Positions 15,545 to 24,370 of a DNA stretch of 64,000 nucleotides are shown here, in pieces (the first letter of the stretch is position 1; the number at the start of each line of letters is the position of its first letter). Location: positions 35,402-99,401 of the forward strand of contig CAKSSN010000010.1 in the NCBI GenBank assembly GCA_934489015.1, read 5' to 3'. The position numbers and the translations under genes are program-made. The notes under the pieces are model-generated. The model ran no database searches, was not told the origin of the DNA, and saw only the letters and a program-made list of their open reading frames with translations. This DNA comes from an uncultured Clostridia bacterium (GTDB lineage: Bacteria; Bacillota; Clostridia; UBA1381).

Positions 15545-16678
15545 TTGAAAAAGGGAACAAGGATATTGCTTGCTCTTATGAAGCTCAATATCGGCGGTGC
15601 GGAAACCCACGTTGTCGAGCTTGCAAAGGAGCTGAAGCGGCGCGGCTATGTTGTTTTTATCGCGTCAAACGGTGGCTCTTACGTTGCGGAGCTCGAAGAG
15701 AGCGGTATAAAGCATTTTAAAGTTCCGCTTCAGAACAAAAACCCTCTTAACGTTTACAAATCGTATAAGAGCCTTGAAAAAATAATAAAGGACGAAAAAA
15801 TTGATATAGTTCATTCACACGCGAGAATACCTTCTTTTATTCTCGGCAAACTTAAAAAGAAAATGGGCTTTCCGTTTGTCACAACGGCGCATTGGGTTTT
15901 TTCGACTAAATACGGCCTTAAATATATAACCGACTGGGGAGAGAAAACGATTGCTGTAAGCGAGGATATAAAGAAATATCTTATGGATAATTACGGAATT
16001 GATGAGAAAAATATATTTGTTACAATAAACGGAATTGACCCGGAAAAGTTTTCTCCGGACACCTTTTTCGGCGACGCGGCGGACGAGTTCGGCATAACGG
16101 AGGACGACTTTTGCATAAGCGCCGTAAGCCGTATGGACGAGGACAGGAGCCTTGCTTCAAAGCAGCTTATCGAAATTGCGCCGCTGCTTTACGAAAAGAT
16201 ACCGAATTTAAAAATTCTTGTTGTCGGCGGCGGAAACGATGAAGAGGCCGCACGTGCGCTTGCCGAAGAGGCAAACAAAAAAATCGGCAGCGAGGCTGTA
16301 AAGCTTGCCGGAGCGCGCACGGATATTAACAAAATGGTTGCCTGCGGCAATATGTTTGTCGGAGTCAGCCGCGCGGCTCTTGAAGCTATGGCGGAGGGAA
16401 AATGCACCGTTATAGCCGGAAACGAGGGCTTTATAGGTCTTTTCGGCGAGGATAAGCTTGATGTGGGAATAAAGACCAATTTCTGCTGCAGAGGCTGCGA
16501 GAAAACAACGCTTCAGCGGCTTTATGATGAAATTATGAAATATTATCTCATGCCGGAGGAGGAAAAGAAAAAGCTTTCGGCATACAGCAGAGATGTTGTT
16601 AAAAAATATTATTCTGTAGAAAAAATGACTGACGACTGCGAGGCGGCATACAACAGTCTGTTTGAAAAAACGAAATAG
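15545..16678 (+). CDS. Family 4 glycosyltransferase
   Basis: A 377-aa GT-B glycosyltransferase. The N-terminal glycine loop 'MKLNIGGAETHVVELAKEL' binds the acceptor side, and the C-terminal half has 'ISAVSRMDEDR' and an 'EAMAEGKCTVIAGNEGFIG' nucleotide-sugar site. Start TTG 15545 follows GGAAGGG. It is the first gene of a cluster with csaB, murJ, an O-antigen-ligase-like gene and a second GT4 gene, so it probably adds a sugar to a lipid-linked cell-wall polymer precursor. The sugar cannot be read from the sequence. Confidence 0.87.
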   Translation: MKKGTRILLALMKLNIGGAETHVVELAKELKRRGYVVFIASNGGSYVAELEESGIKHFKVPLQNKNPLNVYKSYKSLEKIIKDEKIDIVHSHARIPSFILGKLKKKMGFPFVTTAHWVFSTKYGLKYITDWGEKTIAVSEDIKKYLMDNYGIDEKNIFVTINGIDPEKFSPDTFFGDAADEFGITEDDFCISAVSRMDEDRSLASKQLIEIAPLLYEKIPNLKILVVGGGNDEEAARALAEEANKKIGSEAVKLAGARTDINKMVACGNMFVGVSRAALEAMAEGKCTVIAGNEGFIGLFGEDKLDVGIKTNFCCRGCEKTTLQRLYDEIMKYYLMPEEEKKKLSAYSRDVVKKYYSVEKMTDDCEAAYNSLFEKTK

Positions 16679-16779
16679 CTAAATCGGCAGCGCGGCTTCC
16701 TTAAAAAAACAGGCATCGGCGCGGCTGAAAATCGTAATGCAGGTTTTGCCTTACGGCACGGAAAGGACCGGTCATAAAA

Positions 16780-17874
16780 ATGAAAAGCAAGAAAAAAATA
16801 TTAATTTCGGGATATTACGGCTTTGGAAACAGCGGAGATGACGCACTTTTGCTTTCGATTATTCAGGATTTTGACAGCAAGGGTCTTAAGGGAAATATCG
16901 TTGTTTTGTCGGCGCACCCGAAACAGACAAAAAAAGCATACGGAGTTCGCGCGGCGGGCAGATTAAATCCGTTTTCGCTTTTGTATCACTTCATGACGAC
17001 GCACCTTTTTATATCCGGCGGCGGTACGCTTATTCAGGATGGGACAAGCACAAAATCGCTTCTTTATTATCTTTCGCTTATCAGTTTTGCCGAAAAGCTC
17101 GGCAAAAAGGTTATGCTTTACGCAAACGGAATAGGCCCTGTGAGCCGCAAAAAAAACAGGCAGAGAGTAAAGGACGTTCTTTCAAAGGTTGACGTTATAA
17201 CGGTGCGCGATGAAAAATCGCTCGAAGAGCTTTCGGCGCTCGGCGTTGAGGGGCCTGAAATTTCGCTTACGGCCGACCCCGTTTTCATGCTCGACAACAA
17301 CGATAATATAGACGGACTTATAAGAAAATACAGGCTTCACGACACAATCTGCGTTTCTGTGAGAACAACGAAAAAAATGAACGAGGGCACTTTCAGCACC
17401 GCTTTTTCAAAGGCGCTTGACAGGATTTTGCGCGAATACGACAAAAGAGTTATTTTGCTTCCGCTTCAAAAGTGCGACATTGATATTTCAAGAAGAATTG
17501 TTGCGCAAATGTTTGGCGACGCGGTTGTTGTGTTCGACCGTCTCCCGACAGATCAGCTTCTTTCGCTCGTGGCGCACTGCGATTTGTGCGTGGGAATGAG
17601 GCTTCATATGCTGATTTATGCCGCGTGCGGCGCAGTCCCGATTGTTGGGGTTGTGTATGACCCTAAGGTCAGCGGCTTTATGGAATATGCAAAGCAGGAT
17701 TTGTATATTGACATGGAAGATGTAACGAAAGACAGCCTTTACGATCTTATGAAAAAAGCAATCGATGAGCATGACGAGAGAAAAGAAGTGCTTGCAAAGC
17801 AGCGCGAAGTGCTTTGCGAACGCGCGGCGGAAAACATTGAAAAGGCATATGCGCTTTACAAGGGGGAGAACTGA
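16780..17874 (+). CDS. csaB: Polysaccharide pyruvyl transferase CsaB
   Basis: A 364-aa protein of the polysaccharide pyruvyl transferase family. The CsaB hallmark near the start, 'GYYGFGNSGDDALL', is exact, followed by 'SGGGTLIQDGTS' and a C-terminal 'VGMRLHMLIYAA'. CsaB adds ketal-pyruvate from PEP to the secondary cell-wall polymer, which is the ligand of SLH domains; this ties the cluster to the SLH protein at 5398-6381. Its stop at 17874 is four bases from the TTG start of murJ. Confidence 0.93.
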   Translation: MKSKKKILISGYYGFGNSGDDALLLSIIQDFDSKGLKGNIVVLSAHPKQTKKAYGVRAAGRLNPFSLLYHFMTTHLFISGGGTLIQDGTSTKSLLYYLSLISFAEKLGKKVMLYANGIGPVSRKKNRQRVKDVLSKVDVITVRDEKSLEELSALGVEGPEISLTADPVFMLDNNDNIDGLIRKYRLHDTICVSVRTTKKMNEGTFSTAFSKALDRILREYDKRVILLPLQKCDIDISRRIVAQMFGDAVVVFDRLPTDQLLSLVAHCDLCVGMRLHMLIYAACGAVPIVGVVYDPKVSGFMEYAKQDLYIDMEDVTKDSLYDLMKKAIDEHDERKEVLAKQREVLCERAAENIEKAYALYKGEN

Positions 17875-17877
17875 TTT

Positions 17878-19407
17878 TTGAAGGATAATAAAATGCTCAA
17901 AACCGCCGGCTTTATGGCGCTTGCAACGCTGCTTGCAAAGGCGTGCGGACTTGTGCGCGACTCGATGATTGCGGGCCATTTTGCCGCCGGTATGGAGGCG
18001 GACGCGTTTATGACGGCTTCAAAGCTGCCGACAATGCTTTTTGATATTGTGATAGGCGGCGTGATTTCCGCGTCGTTTATTCCGATTTTCGCAGCGGCGC
18101 GAGAGGACGGCGGCGAGGAAGAGGCGCAGCGCTTTGCGGGAAAATTTATAACGCTGATTTTGCTTGCGGCGGCAGTTATTGCCGTTTTGGGAATTATATT
18201 TTCGGGCGGACTCGTTTCGCTACTCGCTCCCGGCTTCACGGGAGAAAAGCACGCGCTTGCAGCGGAGCTTTCGGCGATAATGTTCCCGATGATTATTTTC
18301 ACGGGGCTTGCGTTTTCGTTTGTCGGAATACTCCAGTCCTACGGCGAATTTAATATTCCGTCGATTATAAGCCTCATTTCAAACATTGCGATTATTGCGT
18401 ATTTTCCGCTTTTTTCGGACAGGCTCGGAATCAAGGGGCTTGCGTATATGATGGTGGTTGCGTGGAGTCTTCAGGTGATTGTGCAAATTCCGTCACTTGT
18501 TCGGCTGAAATTCAAATACCGCCCTTCGATCGCGTTTAACGATAAAAACATAAAGGCGGCGCTTACGCTCGCGCTTCCGATGCTTGTGAGCACATGGATT
18601 CAGCCGCTTTATTCAATAATAAATTCGAGAATAGCTTCCGGAATAAACGGCGCTCCGGCAACGCTTGAATACGCAAACCGGCTTTATGTCGTAATGACGG
18701 GAGTGTTTTCGTTTGTCGTAACAAATCTCGTTTTCCCGAAAGCCGCAAAGGCGAACGCGGAGCATGACGAAAATGCGGCAAGAGGGCTGATTGCGTCGAG
18801 CCTTAAAACGATTATTCTTATAATACTTCCGCTCACTGTCGGCGTTATCATACTTTCAAAGCCGATAACGAGCGTGATTTACGAGCATAATAAATTCAGC
18901 GCCGAAAACGTTAAAAACGTATCCTCAGCGCTGTCGTGCTACAGCATTGGAATGGTCGGCCTTGCGATAAACGAGGTTTTGAGCAAATATTTCTTCTCGA
19001 TGAAAAATTCAAAAACGCCTATGAGAAATTCAATCATCAGCATGGTTGTAAACATTGCGCTTGCCTATGCGCTTTTTGCGGCGTTCAAAACTCCGGGACT
19101 TGCTCTTGCGGCGGCTTTCGGAAGCATTTGCAACGCCGCGCTGAACGCTTTTTCGCTGAGGAATAAAAGACTTTTAAAAAAAGCGGACTGCGTTTCGGTT
19201 TTAAAAATGATTGTTTCTTCGGCCGTTATGGCGGCGGCTGTTTTCGGCGTGTACGGTGCGCTTTCGGGTGCGTTATACACCTCGTTTATCGGTAAAGTGC
19301 TGCTTCTTGCCGTATGCGGCGCTGTGGGCGTTATTGTTTATTTTATAATGAATATTATACTTAAGGTTGATATTGTTGTCGGACTTTTTGGCAGAAAGGC
19401 TGGTTGA
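17878..19407 (+). CDS. murJ: Lipid II / polyprenyl-oligosaccharide flippase MurJ (MVF family)
   Basis: A 509-aa integral membrane protein with about 14 hydrophobic segments. The N-terminus has the MurJ signature 'LLAKACGLVRDSMIAGHFAAG' and basic residues lining the central cavity. Family members flip lipid-linked peptidoglycan precursor; given the csaB and ligase-like neighbours, it may instead or also flip a secondary-polymer subunit. Start TTG 17878 is nine bases after GGGGGAG; the next ATG (17893) is too far from the site. Its end overlaps or abuts the next gene. Confidence 0.92.
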   Translation: MKDNKMLKTAGFMALATLLAKACGLVRDSMIAGHFAAGMEADAFMTASKLPTMLFDIVIGGVISASFIPIFAAAREDGGEEEAQRFAGKFITLILLAAAVIAVLGIIFSGGLVSLLAPGFTGEKHALAAELSAIMFPMIIFTGLAFSFVGILQSYGEFNIPSIISLISNIAIIAYFPLFSDRLGIKGLAYMMVVAWSLQVIVQIPSLVRLKFKYRPSIAFNDKNIKAALTLALPMLVSTWIQPLYSIINSRIASGINGAPATLEYANRLYVVMTGVFSFVVTNLVFPKAAKANAEHDENAARGLIASSLKTIILIILPLTVGVIILSKPITSVIYEHNKFSAENVKNVSSALSCYSIGMVGLAINEVLSKYFFSMKNSKTPMRNSIISMVVNIALAYALFAAFKTPGLALAAAFGSICNAALNAFSLRNKRLLKKADCVSVLKMIVSSAVMAAAVFGVYGALSGALYTSFIGKVLLLAVCGAVGVIVYFIMNIILKVDIVVGLFGRKAG

Positions 19408-19411
19408 TATT

Positions 19412-21280
19412 TTGACAAATTCTAAGCTAAGAGAATATATAAGCGGCGCACAGACCGCTCTTTCGGGAAGCGTTATCTGGGGGCTTCTTACAAGGCTGCA
19501 CCTGTATTTCAGAAAATCGTTCGCTTCGAGCGGCATAATAGGCGCGGTTAAAAAAGAGGGAGGCGCTCCGCTTGTAAAATCAAGTCTGCTTTGCAGAATA
19601 CTGGGGCTTCCGCTTTTTATAGTTTCATATTTTACAAAGACTTTTTCGGGCTTTGTACGCTCGTTTTCGAAAAACAGCGTTCTTTCGGCTCTTTCAAAGG
19701 GCTTCGTGAACGGATTTTTAAGTCTGAACGTGAGCTTTTTCGGGCTTATGCTACTCTCCGGCGGTGCGGTCGGGAGCGTTTTAGCGCTGCTGAGGGGCGG
19801 AAAAAGCAGAGTCTTTTTGGCAGCGGCAGCGGTCGGACTTATACTTTCGTTTGTTAAGGTAAGGCTTTCAAAATATATAGATAAAAGCGTGTTCGTGCGC
19901 TTTATAAAGTCGAGCTTCGGCTTTGAGAACGACAGCTTTTGTCCGCCGCAGCTTTCGTGCGAATACGGCTATACCGTTATTTCCGCAGTCATAGCCGGCG
20001 CGGCAGGCGGCGTTTTAAGTGCGGTAAATCCGCTTCTTGCGGCGCTTCCGATTGCACTTTTCGGCGTGCTTGCGATAATGTTTTTTCCGATGTTCGGATT
20101 GGCGCTTTCAATATTTTTCGCACCGATACTTCCGACAATGGCGGTTGTGGGGCTTTGTGTTTTGACAACGGTTTCGTCCGTTTTGCAAAAATCCTACAGG
20201 GGAGATTTTAAAATCAAATGCCAGAGAGCAGGCCTTTCTCTGCTTGCGTTTTTGGCGGTGCTTTTGATTTCAACGCTCTTTTCGTATTCAAGGGGCGGAA
20301 GCGTCGGAGTTTTCGGGATGTATATGATATTTATCGCGTTTTACTTTACGATTGTAAACGAGGTAAATTCCGAAAAGGCGCTTAAAACCGTTTTGAAGCT
20401 GTTTGTTATAAGCGGCGCAGTTGTGTCGGTTTACGGAATAATGCAGTATCTTTTCGGGTGGACTACAAAAAATGCGTGGATTGACACCGAAATGTTTGAG
20501 GACGCAACAATGCGCGTTTATTCAACGCTTGCAAACCCGAACGTTTTGGGAGAATATCTGCTTCTTGCGCTTCCGGTGGGCGTTTTGTGCTTTACACGAC
20601 TGTCAAAAGGCGTGTGGCAAAGAGTTGTTTATGCGCTGATGACGGCAGCAATGCTCCTTTGCCTTGTGCTTACGCAGTCGAGAGGGTGCTGGATAGGCTT
20701 TTTCGTTTCGGCGTTTATCCTTGTGACATATTACAAAAGCGAGCTTTGGAAGCTGCTTCCGGTTTTTCTGCTGCTCCTGCCGCTTGTGCTGCCGGAAACG
20801 ATTATAAACAGGTTCCTGAGCGTCGGCAATATGTCCGATTCGTCAACGTCCTACAGAGTATTTATCTGGCTCGGCACGCTTCTTATGCTGAGGGATTTCT
20901 GGCTCGGCGGAATAGGTCTCGGCGAAAAGACGTTCAGAACGATTTATCCGTATTACTCCTATGTCGGAATAACGGCGCCGCACTCTCACAATCTGTATCT
21001 TCAGCTTGTTGTCGAGTCGGGAATTGCGGGGCTGTTAATGTTCGCGGCTGTTATGGTGATTTTCTTTAAGGACTGCATAAACGCGGGAAACCGCTCGCGA
21101 AAGGCAGGCGCAGTATCATATGCGCTTGCGGCAGGAGTTTTGGGATTTCTCGTTCAGAGTATGTTTGACTATACTTTTTACAATTACAGAGTTATGGGCA
21201 TATTCTTTATGGTGCTTGCGCTCGGCGCGGCAGTAAAAAATATAGCCGGTGGGGAGGCACTTAATGAAAAAAATAATTGA
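19412..21280 (+). CDS. O-antigen ligase / polymerase family membrane protein
   Basis: About 622 aa with roughly 12-14 membrane segments. The Wzy_C/WaaL-type domain lies in the second half: 'LTQSRGCWIGFFVSAF' and the periplasmic-loop motif 'PHSHNLYLQLVVESG'. Such proteins polymerise or ligate lipid-linked glycans outside the membrane. The long N-terminal third (about 200 residues) is extra compared with a minimal ligase. Start is uncertain: TTG 19412 has AAAGG upstream within murJ's end, and the frame also stays open to 19367. The gene overlaps the next GT4 by 17 bases. Confidence 0.87.
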   Translation: MTNSKLREYISGAQTALSGSVIWGLLTRLHLYFRKSFASSGIIGAVKKEGGAPLVKSSLLCRILGLPLFIVSYFTKTFSGFVRSFSKNSVLSALSKGFVNGFLSLNVSFFGLMLLSGGAVGSVLALLRGGKSRVFLAAAAVGLILSFVKVRLSKYIDKSVFVRFIKSSFGFENDSFCPPQLSCEYGYTVISAVIAGAAGGVLSAVNPLLAALPIALFGVLAIMFFPMFGLALSIFFAPILPTMAVVGLCVLTTVSSVLQKSYRGDFKIKCQRAGLSLLAFLAVLLISTLFSYSRGGSVGVFGMYMIFIAFYFTIVNEVNSEKALKTVLKLFVISGAVVSVYGIMQYLFGWTTKNAWIDTEMFEDATMRVYSTLANPNVLGEYLLLALPVGVLCFTRLSKGVWQRVVYALMTAAMLLCLVLTQSRGCWIGFFVSAFILVTYYKSELWKLLPVFLLLLPLVLPETIINRFLSVGNMSDSSTSYRVFIWLGTLLMLRDFWLGGIGLGEKTFRTIYPYYSYVGITAPHSHNLYLQLVVESGIAGLLMFAAVMVIFFKDCINAGNRSRKAGAVSYALAAGVLGFLVQSMFDYTFYNYRVMGIFFMVLALGAAVKNIAGGEALNEKNN

Positions 21281-22376
21281 GGTTTCAAGCGACACGAATA
21301 TCGGCGGAGCCGGTAAATGCCTGCTTACGCTTCTTTCCGAATACGACAGATCGCGCTACGAGATGAAGGTAATTCTGCCGAAAAACAGCCTTTTAAAGCC
21401 GCATATCGAGGTTTTGGGCGTTGACATAATCGAGGTTGACGGAATAGCCGACAAATCGCTCGACTTAAAAGTTATCGGCGCACTGTACAAGATAATCAGG
21501 CGCGAAATGCCGGATATTGTTCATGCTCATGCTTCAATGTCGGCGCGAATTGCGGCGAGGTTTGCGGGCTGCCGCGTTATATATACGCGTCACAGCGTTT
21601 TTCCGCCGCCGAAAAAAATATCCGAAGGACTCGGAAAATGGATTAACGGCGCGGTTAATAATTTCTTTGCCGACGGGATTATTGCGGTTGCGGAAGCGGC
21701 AAAGGAAAACCTTATACAAACGGGCGTTGACGACTCTAAAATTACAGTTATATTAAACGGCGTCAAAGGCCTTGAAGAAAAAAGCGCGGAAGAAAAGGAG
21801 CGCGCAAGAGAGCGTTTCGGAATCGGCGAGGGTGAAAGAGTAGTTTCAATCGTCGCGCGGCTTGAGGATATAAAGGGTCACGACTTTTTCATTGACGCTG
21901 CCGATATGCTGTTAAAGAGCGGCGTTAAGGCTAAATTTGTTATAGCCGGAACGGGCTCGTATGAGGCGCATTTAAAGGAACGCGTTAAAAACATGGGGCT
22001 TGATAAGGATATATTATTTACCGGCTTTATAAAAGACGTTGACGCGCTTATGAGCATTACATATATTCAGTGTAATGCGTCATACGGAACGGAGGCTACA
22101 AGCCTTGCGCTTTTGGAGGGAATGAGTCTTGGTATTCCGGCGGTTGTTTCCGATTTCGGCGGCAATCCCGGCGTTATATCCGACGGAAATAACGGCTTCC
22201 TTGTTCCGAAACAGAACGCGGCGGCGCTTGCGGAGGGAATTAAAAAACTTTTGGAGGACGACGCGCTTTATGAGAGAATGAGCGAGCGTTCAAAAGAGAT
22301 TTTTGCGGATAAATTCACCGCCGCAGCAATGACAAAGCAAACGGAAGAATATTATGACAGAGTAATGAGTAATTAG
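21264..22376 (+). CDS. Family 4 glycosyltransferase (second)
   Basis: A 370-aa GT-B enzyme. N-terminal 'SSDTNIGGAGKCLLTLL', a 'HAHASMSARIAAR' acceptor-site segment, and C-terminal 'VARLEDIKGHDFFIDAA' and 'EGMSLGIPAVVSDFGGNPGV' are all typical GT4 motifs with the E-x7-E-like donor site. ATG 21264 follows GGGGAGG; the first codons overlap the end of the ligase-like gene, showing operon organisation. It probably extends the same polymer precursor as the GT4 at 15545. Confidence 0.9.
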   Translation: MKKIIEVSSDTNIGGAGKCLLTLLSEYDRSRYEMKVILPKNSLLKPHIEVLGVDIIEVDGIADKSLDLKVIGALYKIIRREMPDIVHAHASMSARIAARFAGCRVIYTRHSVFPPPKKISEGLGKWINGAVNNFFADGIIAVAEAAKENLIQTGVDDSKITVILNGVKGLEEKSAEEKERARERFGIGEGERVVSIVARLEDIKGHDFFIDAADMLLKSGVKAKFVIAGTGSYEAHLKERVKNMGLDKDILFTGFIKDVDALMSITYIQCNASYGTEATSLALLEGMSLGIPAVVSDFGGNPGVISDGNNGFLVPKQNAAALAEGIKKLLEDDALYERMSERSKEIFADKFTAAAMTKQTEEYYDRVMSN

Positions 22377-22389
22377 AGAGGTTATGTTC

Positions 22390-22851
22390 ATGAAAAAAGT
22401 AAAGCTTACATTGATTGATGTTTTAATTATCGCCGCGATTATTTTAGTCTGCGCGGCAGGCGCTTTAATGCTTAAAAAATCGCGCAGCGGCTCGGTGAAC
22501 ACAAAGCACGTTATTTACACCGTTTTGGTTGCCGATCAGACTCCGGCCGTTGCCGAGAGCATTGTTGCGGACGACAGAGTGCTGCTTGATCCGACCGACG
22601 AAGCATACGGCAGCGTTTCAAGCGTTGAGATAAAGCCGGCGGAAAATTCGTATTTCAGCGCGTCTGAAGGAAAATTCGTGTCGCAGACAACAGAGGAGAG
22701 AAAAGATGTCTATCTGACGGTTGAAGCGGACGCAACGGAAAACGACTGGGGCTATGACATCGGAAAGCAGCACATAAGAGTCGGTGAAAAGCAGAGCGTC
22801 TCCGGCAGCGGTTACGGCGTTTCGGGATATATAGTTGACGTTGCACAGTAA
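22390..22851 (+). CDS. DUF4330 family membrane-anchored protein (first of a pair)
   Basis: About 153 aa: an N-terminal membrane helix (residues ~8-28, 'LIDVLIIAAIILVCAAGAL') followed by an extracytoplasmic beta-rich domain ending 'GYGVSGYIVDVAQ'. This matches the DUF4330 family, commonly found after glycosyltransferase/polymerase clusters in Clostridia; function unknown. ATG 22390 has GAGAGG eight bases upstream and is preferred over ATG 22384, which is only two bases from that site. Confidence 0.85.
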   Translation: MKKVKLTLIDVLIIAAIILVCAAGALMLKKSRSGSVNTKHVIYTVLVADQTPAVAESIVADDRVLLDPTDEAYGSVSSVEIKPAENSYFSASEGKFVSQTTEERKDVYLTVEADATENDWGYDIGKQHIRVGEKQSVSGSGYGVSGYIVDVAQ

Positions 22852-22865
22852 GGGGGCGGAATAAT

Positions 22866-23345
22866 ATGAATAAAGACGGAAAAATTTTCGGGAAAATAAA
22901 TATAATAGATTTGCTTTTGATTTTGCTTCTTGTTGTTCTGGCGCTCGGCATATTTGTAAGAGTTTCCGGCACGAGAGCAAAGCAGATTAAGAATGCGGGC
23001 TCTTTTGAATACGTTATAAAAATTGACGATATACGCGACTGCACGCTTAAAGCGCTTGAAAAAAAGGGCGGGGTTTACAATGAAAAGGATAATGTTCAAA
23101 TCGGTGAAATAACGAATGTTACATCCGAGCCGTGCAAAAAAGAGGGCGTAAAGTCAAACGGCACACGCGTTTTCGCCGAAAGACCCGACAGGTTTACGGC
23201 TTATGTTACGATTAAGGCTATCGGCAAATGCGTTGACGGAACGTATTATAACGCTGCCGAAAACGAGATAGGCGCCGGCAGAGGTCATAGGGTTGCGACT
23301 AAATATGCGGCAACCTCCGGGGAAATTATTTCGGTTAAACAATAA
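22866..23345 (+). CDS. DUF4330 family membrane-anchored protein (second of a pair)
   Basis: A 159-aa protein with the same plan as its neighbour: short cytoplasmic start, membrane helix (~17-35, 'LLLILLLVVLALGIFV'), then an outside domain with 'FEYVIKIDDIRDCTL' and an ending 'GRGHRVATKYAATSGEIISVKQ'. It starts 14 bases after the first DUF4330 gene behind GGGGGCGGA. The two share little obvious identity outside the anchor and domain pattern, suggesting an old duplication. A hairpin terminator follows. Confidence 0.87.
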   Translation: MNKDGKIFGKINIIDLLLILLLVVLALGIFVRVSGTRAKQIKNAGSFEYVIKIDDIRDCTLKALEKKGGVYNEKDNVQIGEITNVTSEPCKKEGVKSNGTRVFAERPDRFTAYVTIKAIGKCVDGTYYNAAENEIGAGRGHRVATKYAATSGEIISVKQ

Positions 23346-23352
23346 ATATTTC

Positions 23353-23386
23353 AAAAGGGCGCGGAAAATATAAAAGCGCCTTTTTG
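23353..23386 (+). terminator. Rho-independent terminator of the envelope-polymer operon
   Basis: GGCGC (23358-23362) pairs with GCGCC (23376-23380), with flanking AAAA/TTTT pairs extending the stem, followed by TTTTT. It lies directly after the second DUF4330 gene. Confidence 0.75.
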
Positions 23387-23755
23387 CGTTTTTGCAAAAT
23401 TCTTTGTTTGCTCTTCCCGACATAACACCTGCGAATTTCTCATTTATTTGCAGCTGTTTTGTTTTGCTCTGTAGGGGCGGATATTATCCGCCCGAAAAAA
23501 CACTTGCAAACGTTTTGCTTTTTTGCAATATTTTTTTATGACCCGTAGGGACGGGGTTCTGCTCCGCTCGATATAACACTTGCGAATATCTTATTTGTTT
23601 TATGCAAAGTTTTGGAGTGCAAAAGCCTCCATCCTTGAGGGAGTCAGGCCGCTTTAGCAGTAGAAGGAGTAAAAACCCAATATTTCAATTATTTTGAAAT
23701 TAGTTAATTGAATTTTATTAGCTCTTTGACTATTTGTTATTCTTCGACGTTGAAA

Positions 23756-23984
23756 GGTGTTCTTTTGTGCGACAAAAGAACCAAAACCGCCGGGAGTCCG
23801 GTACCTCCCGGACCCTGAACCGCTTGGGGCACGCCCCAAGACCCCATGCAGACAAAGCTTTTCGCTTTTGCATAATTTATCGCAAGCCAACGCGGCAAGG
23901 GAAAGTTAAATTCTGAATGTAATGCGTTTAGCATTTACCGCAGCGATGCATACGCCGCTGCTACATTTTAATTTGCATTTTACG
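23756..23984 (-). repeat. Multi-hairpin dispersed element, inverted copy 3
   Basis: The reverse complement carries the same ordered landmarks as 2704-2982 and 37782-38060: GTAGCAGCGGCGTATGCATC, TTGGGGCGTGCCCCAA, TCCGGGAGGTACC and a GTTCTTTTG...CAAAAGAAC hairpin (loop differs: TCGCA). It is shorter by about 50 bases. The 'CTCCTTCCACCGC' element lies on the same side relative to it, so the pair moved or was duplicated together. Confidence 0.8.
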
Positions 23985-24080
23985 GTTTTCGGCGAAATTC
24001 GCAAATGCTGAATAAATTTGTTTTTTTGTAGGAGTGGGGCTCTGCTCCGCCCGAAAGAAATTGCGTATGCATTGCCTTTA

Positions 24081-24194
24081 GCTCCGTAGGGGCAGGCATT
24101 GACAACCCGATTTAACTTCATCCCTCAGTCAGCTACGCTGACAGCTCCCTTCAAAAGGAGCCTTTTGCAAGGGTGGGTGTATCGGATGAATGAA
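24081..24194 (+). repeat. 114-bp composite repeat, copy 2
   Basis: Same length and order as 2430-2543, with GCTCCGTAGGGGCAGG at the start and TATCGGATGAATGA at the end; a handful of substitutions. Confidence 0.85.
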
Positions 24195-24370
24195 AGCTTT
24201 TCGTCAGAAAAGAAGTTTTTGAAATATAGTCTTTCGATTTACTGAAAGTTTTGGAGTGCAAAGCGTCAAAACTACATTTATTTTGGCTTAGCTGATAATT
24301 TTAGGGAGCGAAACCTCCATCTTTGAGGGAGTCAGGCCGCTTTAGCGGTGGAAGGAGTAAAAAAACAATT

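Larger units (their letters stand above)
23387..24370. repeat. Intergenic repeat island 2
   Basis: No gene is supported here. In order: a GGCGGATATTATCCGCC palindrome (23476-23492), a GGCTCTGCT-type palindrome variant (about 23546-23570), the 'CTCCTTCCACCGC' element on the minus strand (23599-23675), an inverted copy of the multi-hairpin element (23756-23984), another GGCTCTGCT-type palindrome (about 24029-24054), the 114-bp composite (24081-24194) and a second minus-strand 'CTCCTTCCACCGC' element (24303-24365). Confidence 0.85.

Noticed and set aside
16780..21280. Classic Wzx/Wzy capsule locus
   Set aside because: csaB and SLH proteins point to a secondary cell-wall polymer; no Wzz-type chain-length gene or nucleotide-sugar synthesis genes are seen.
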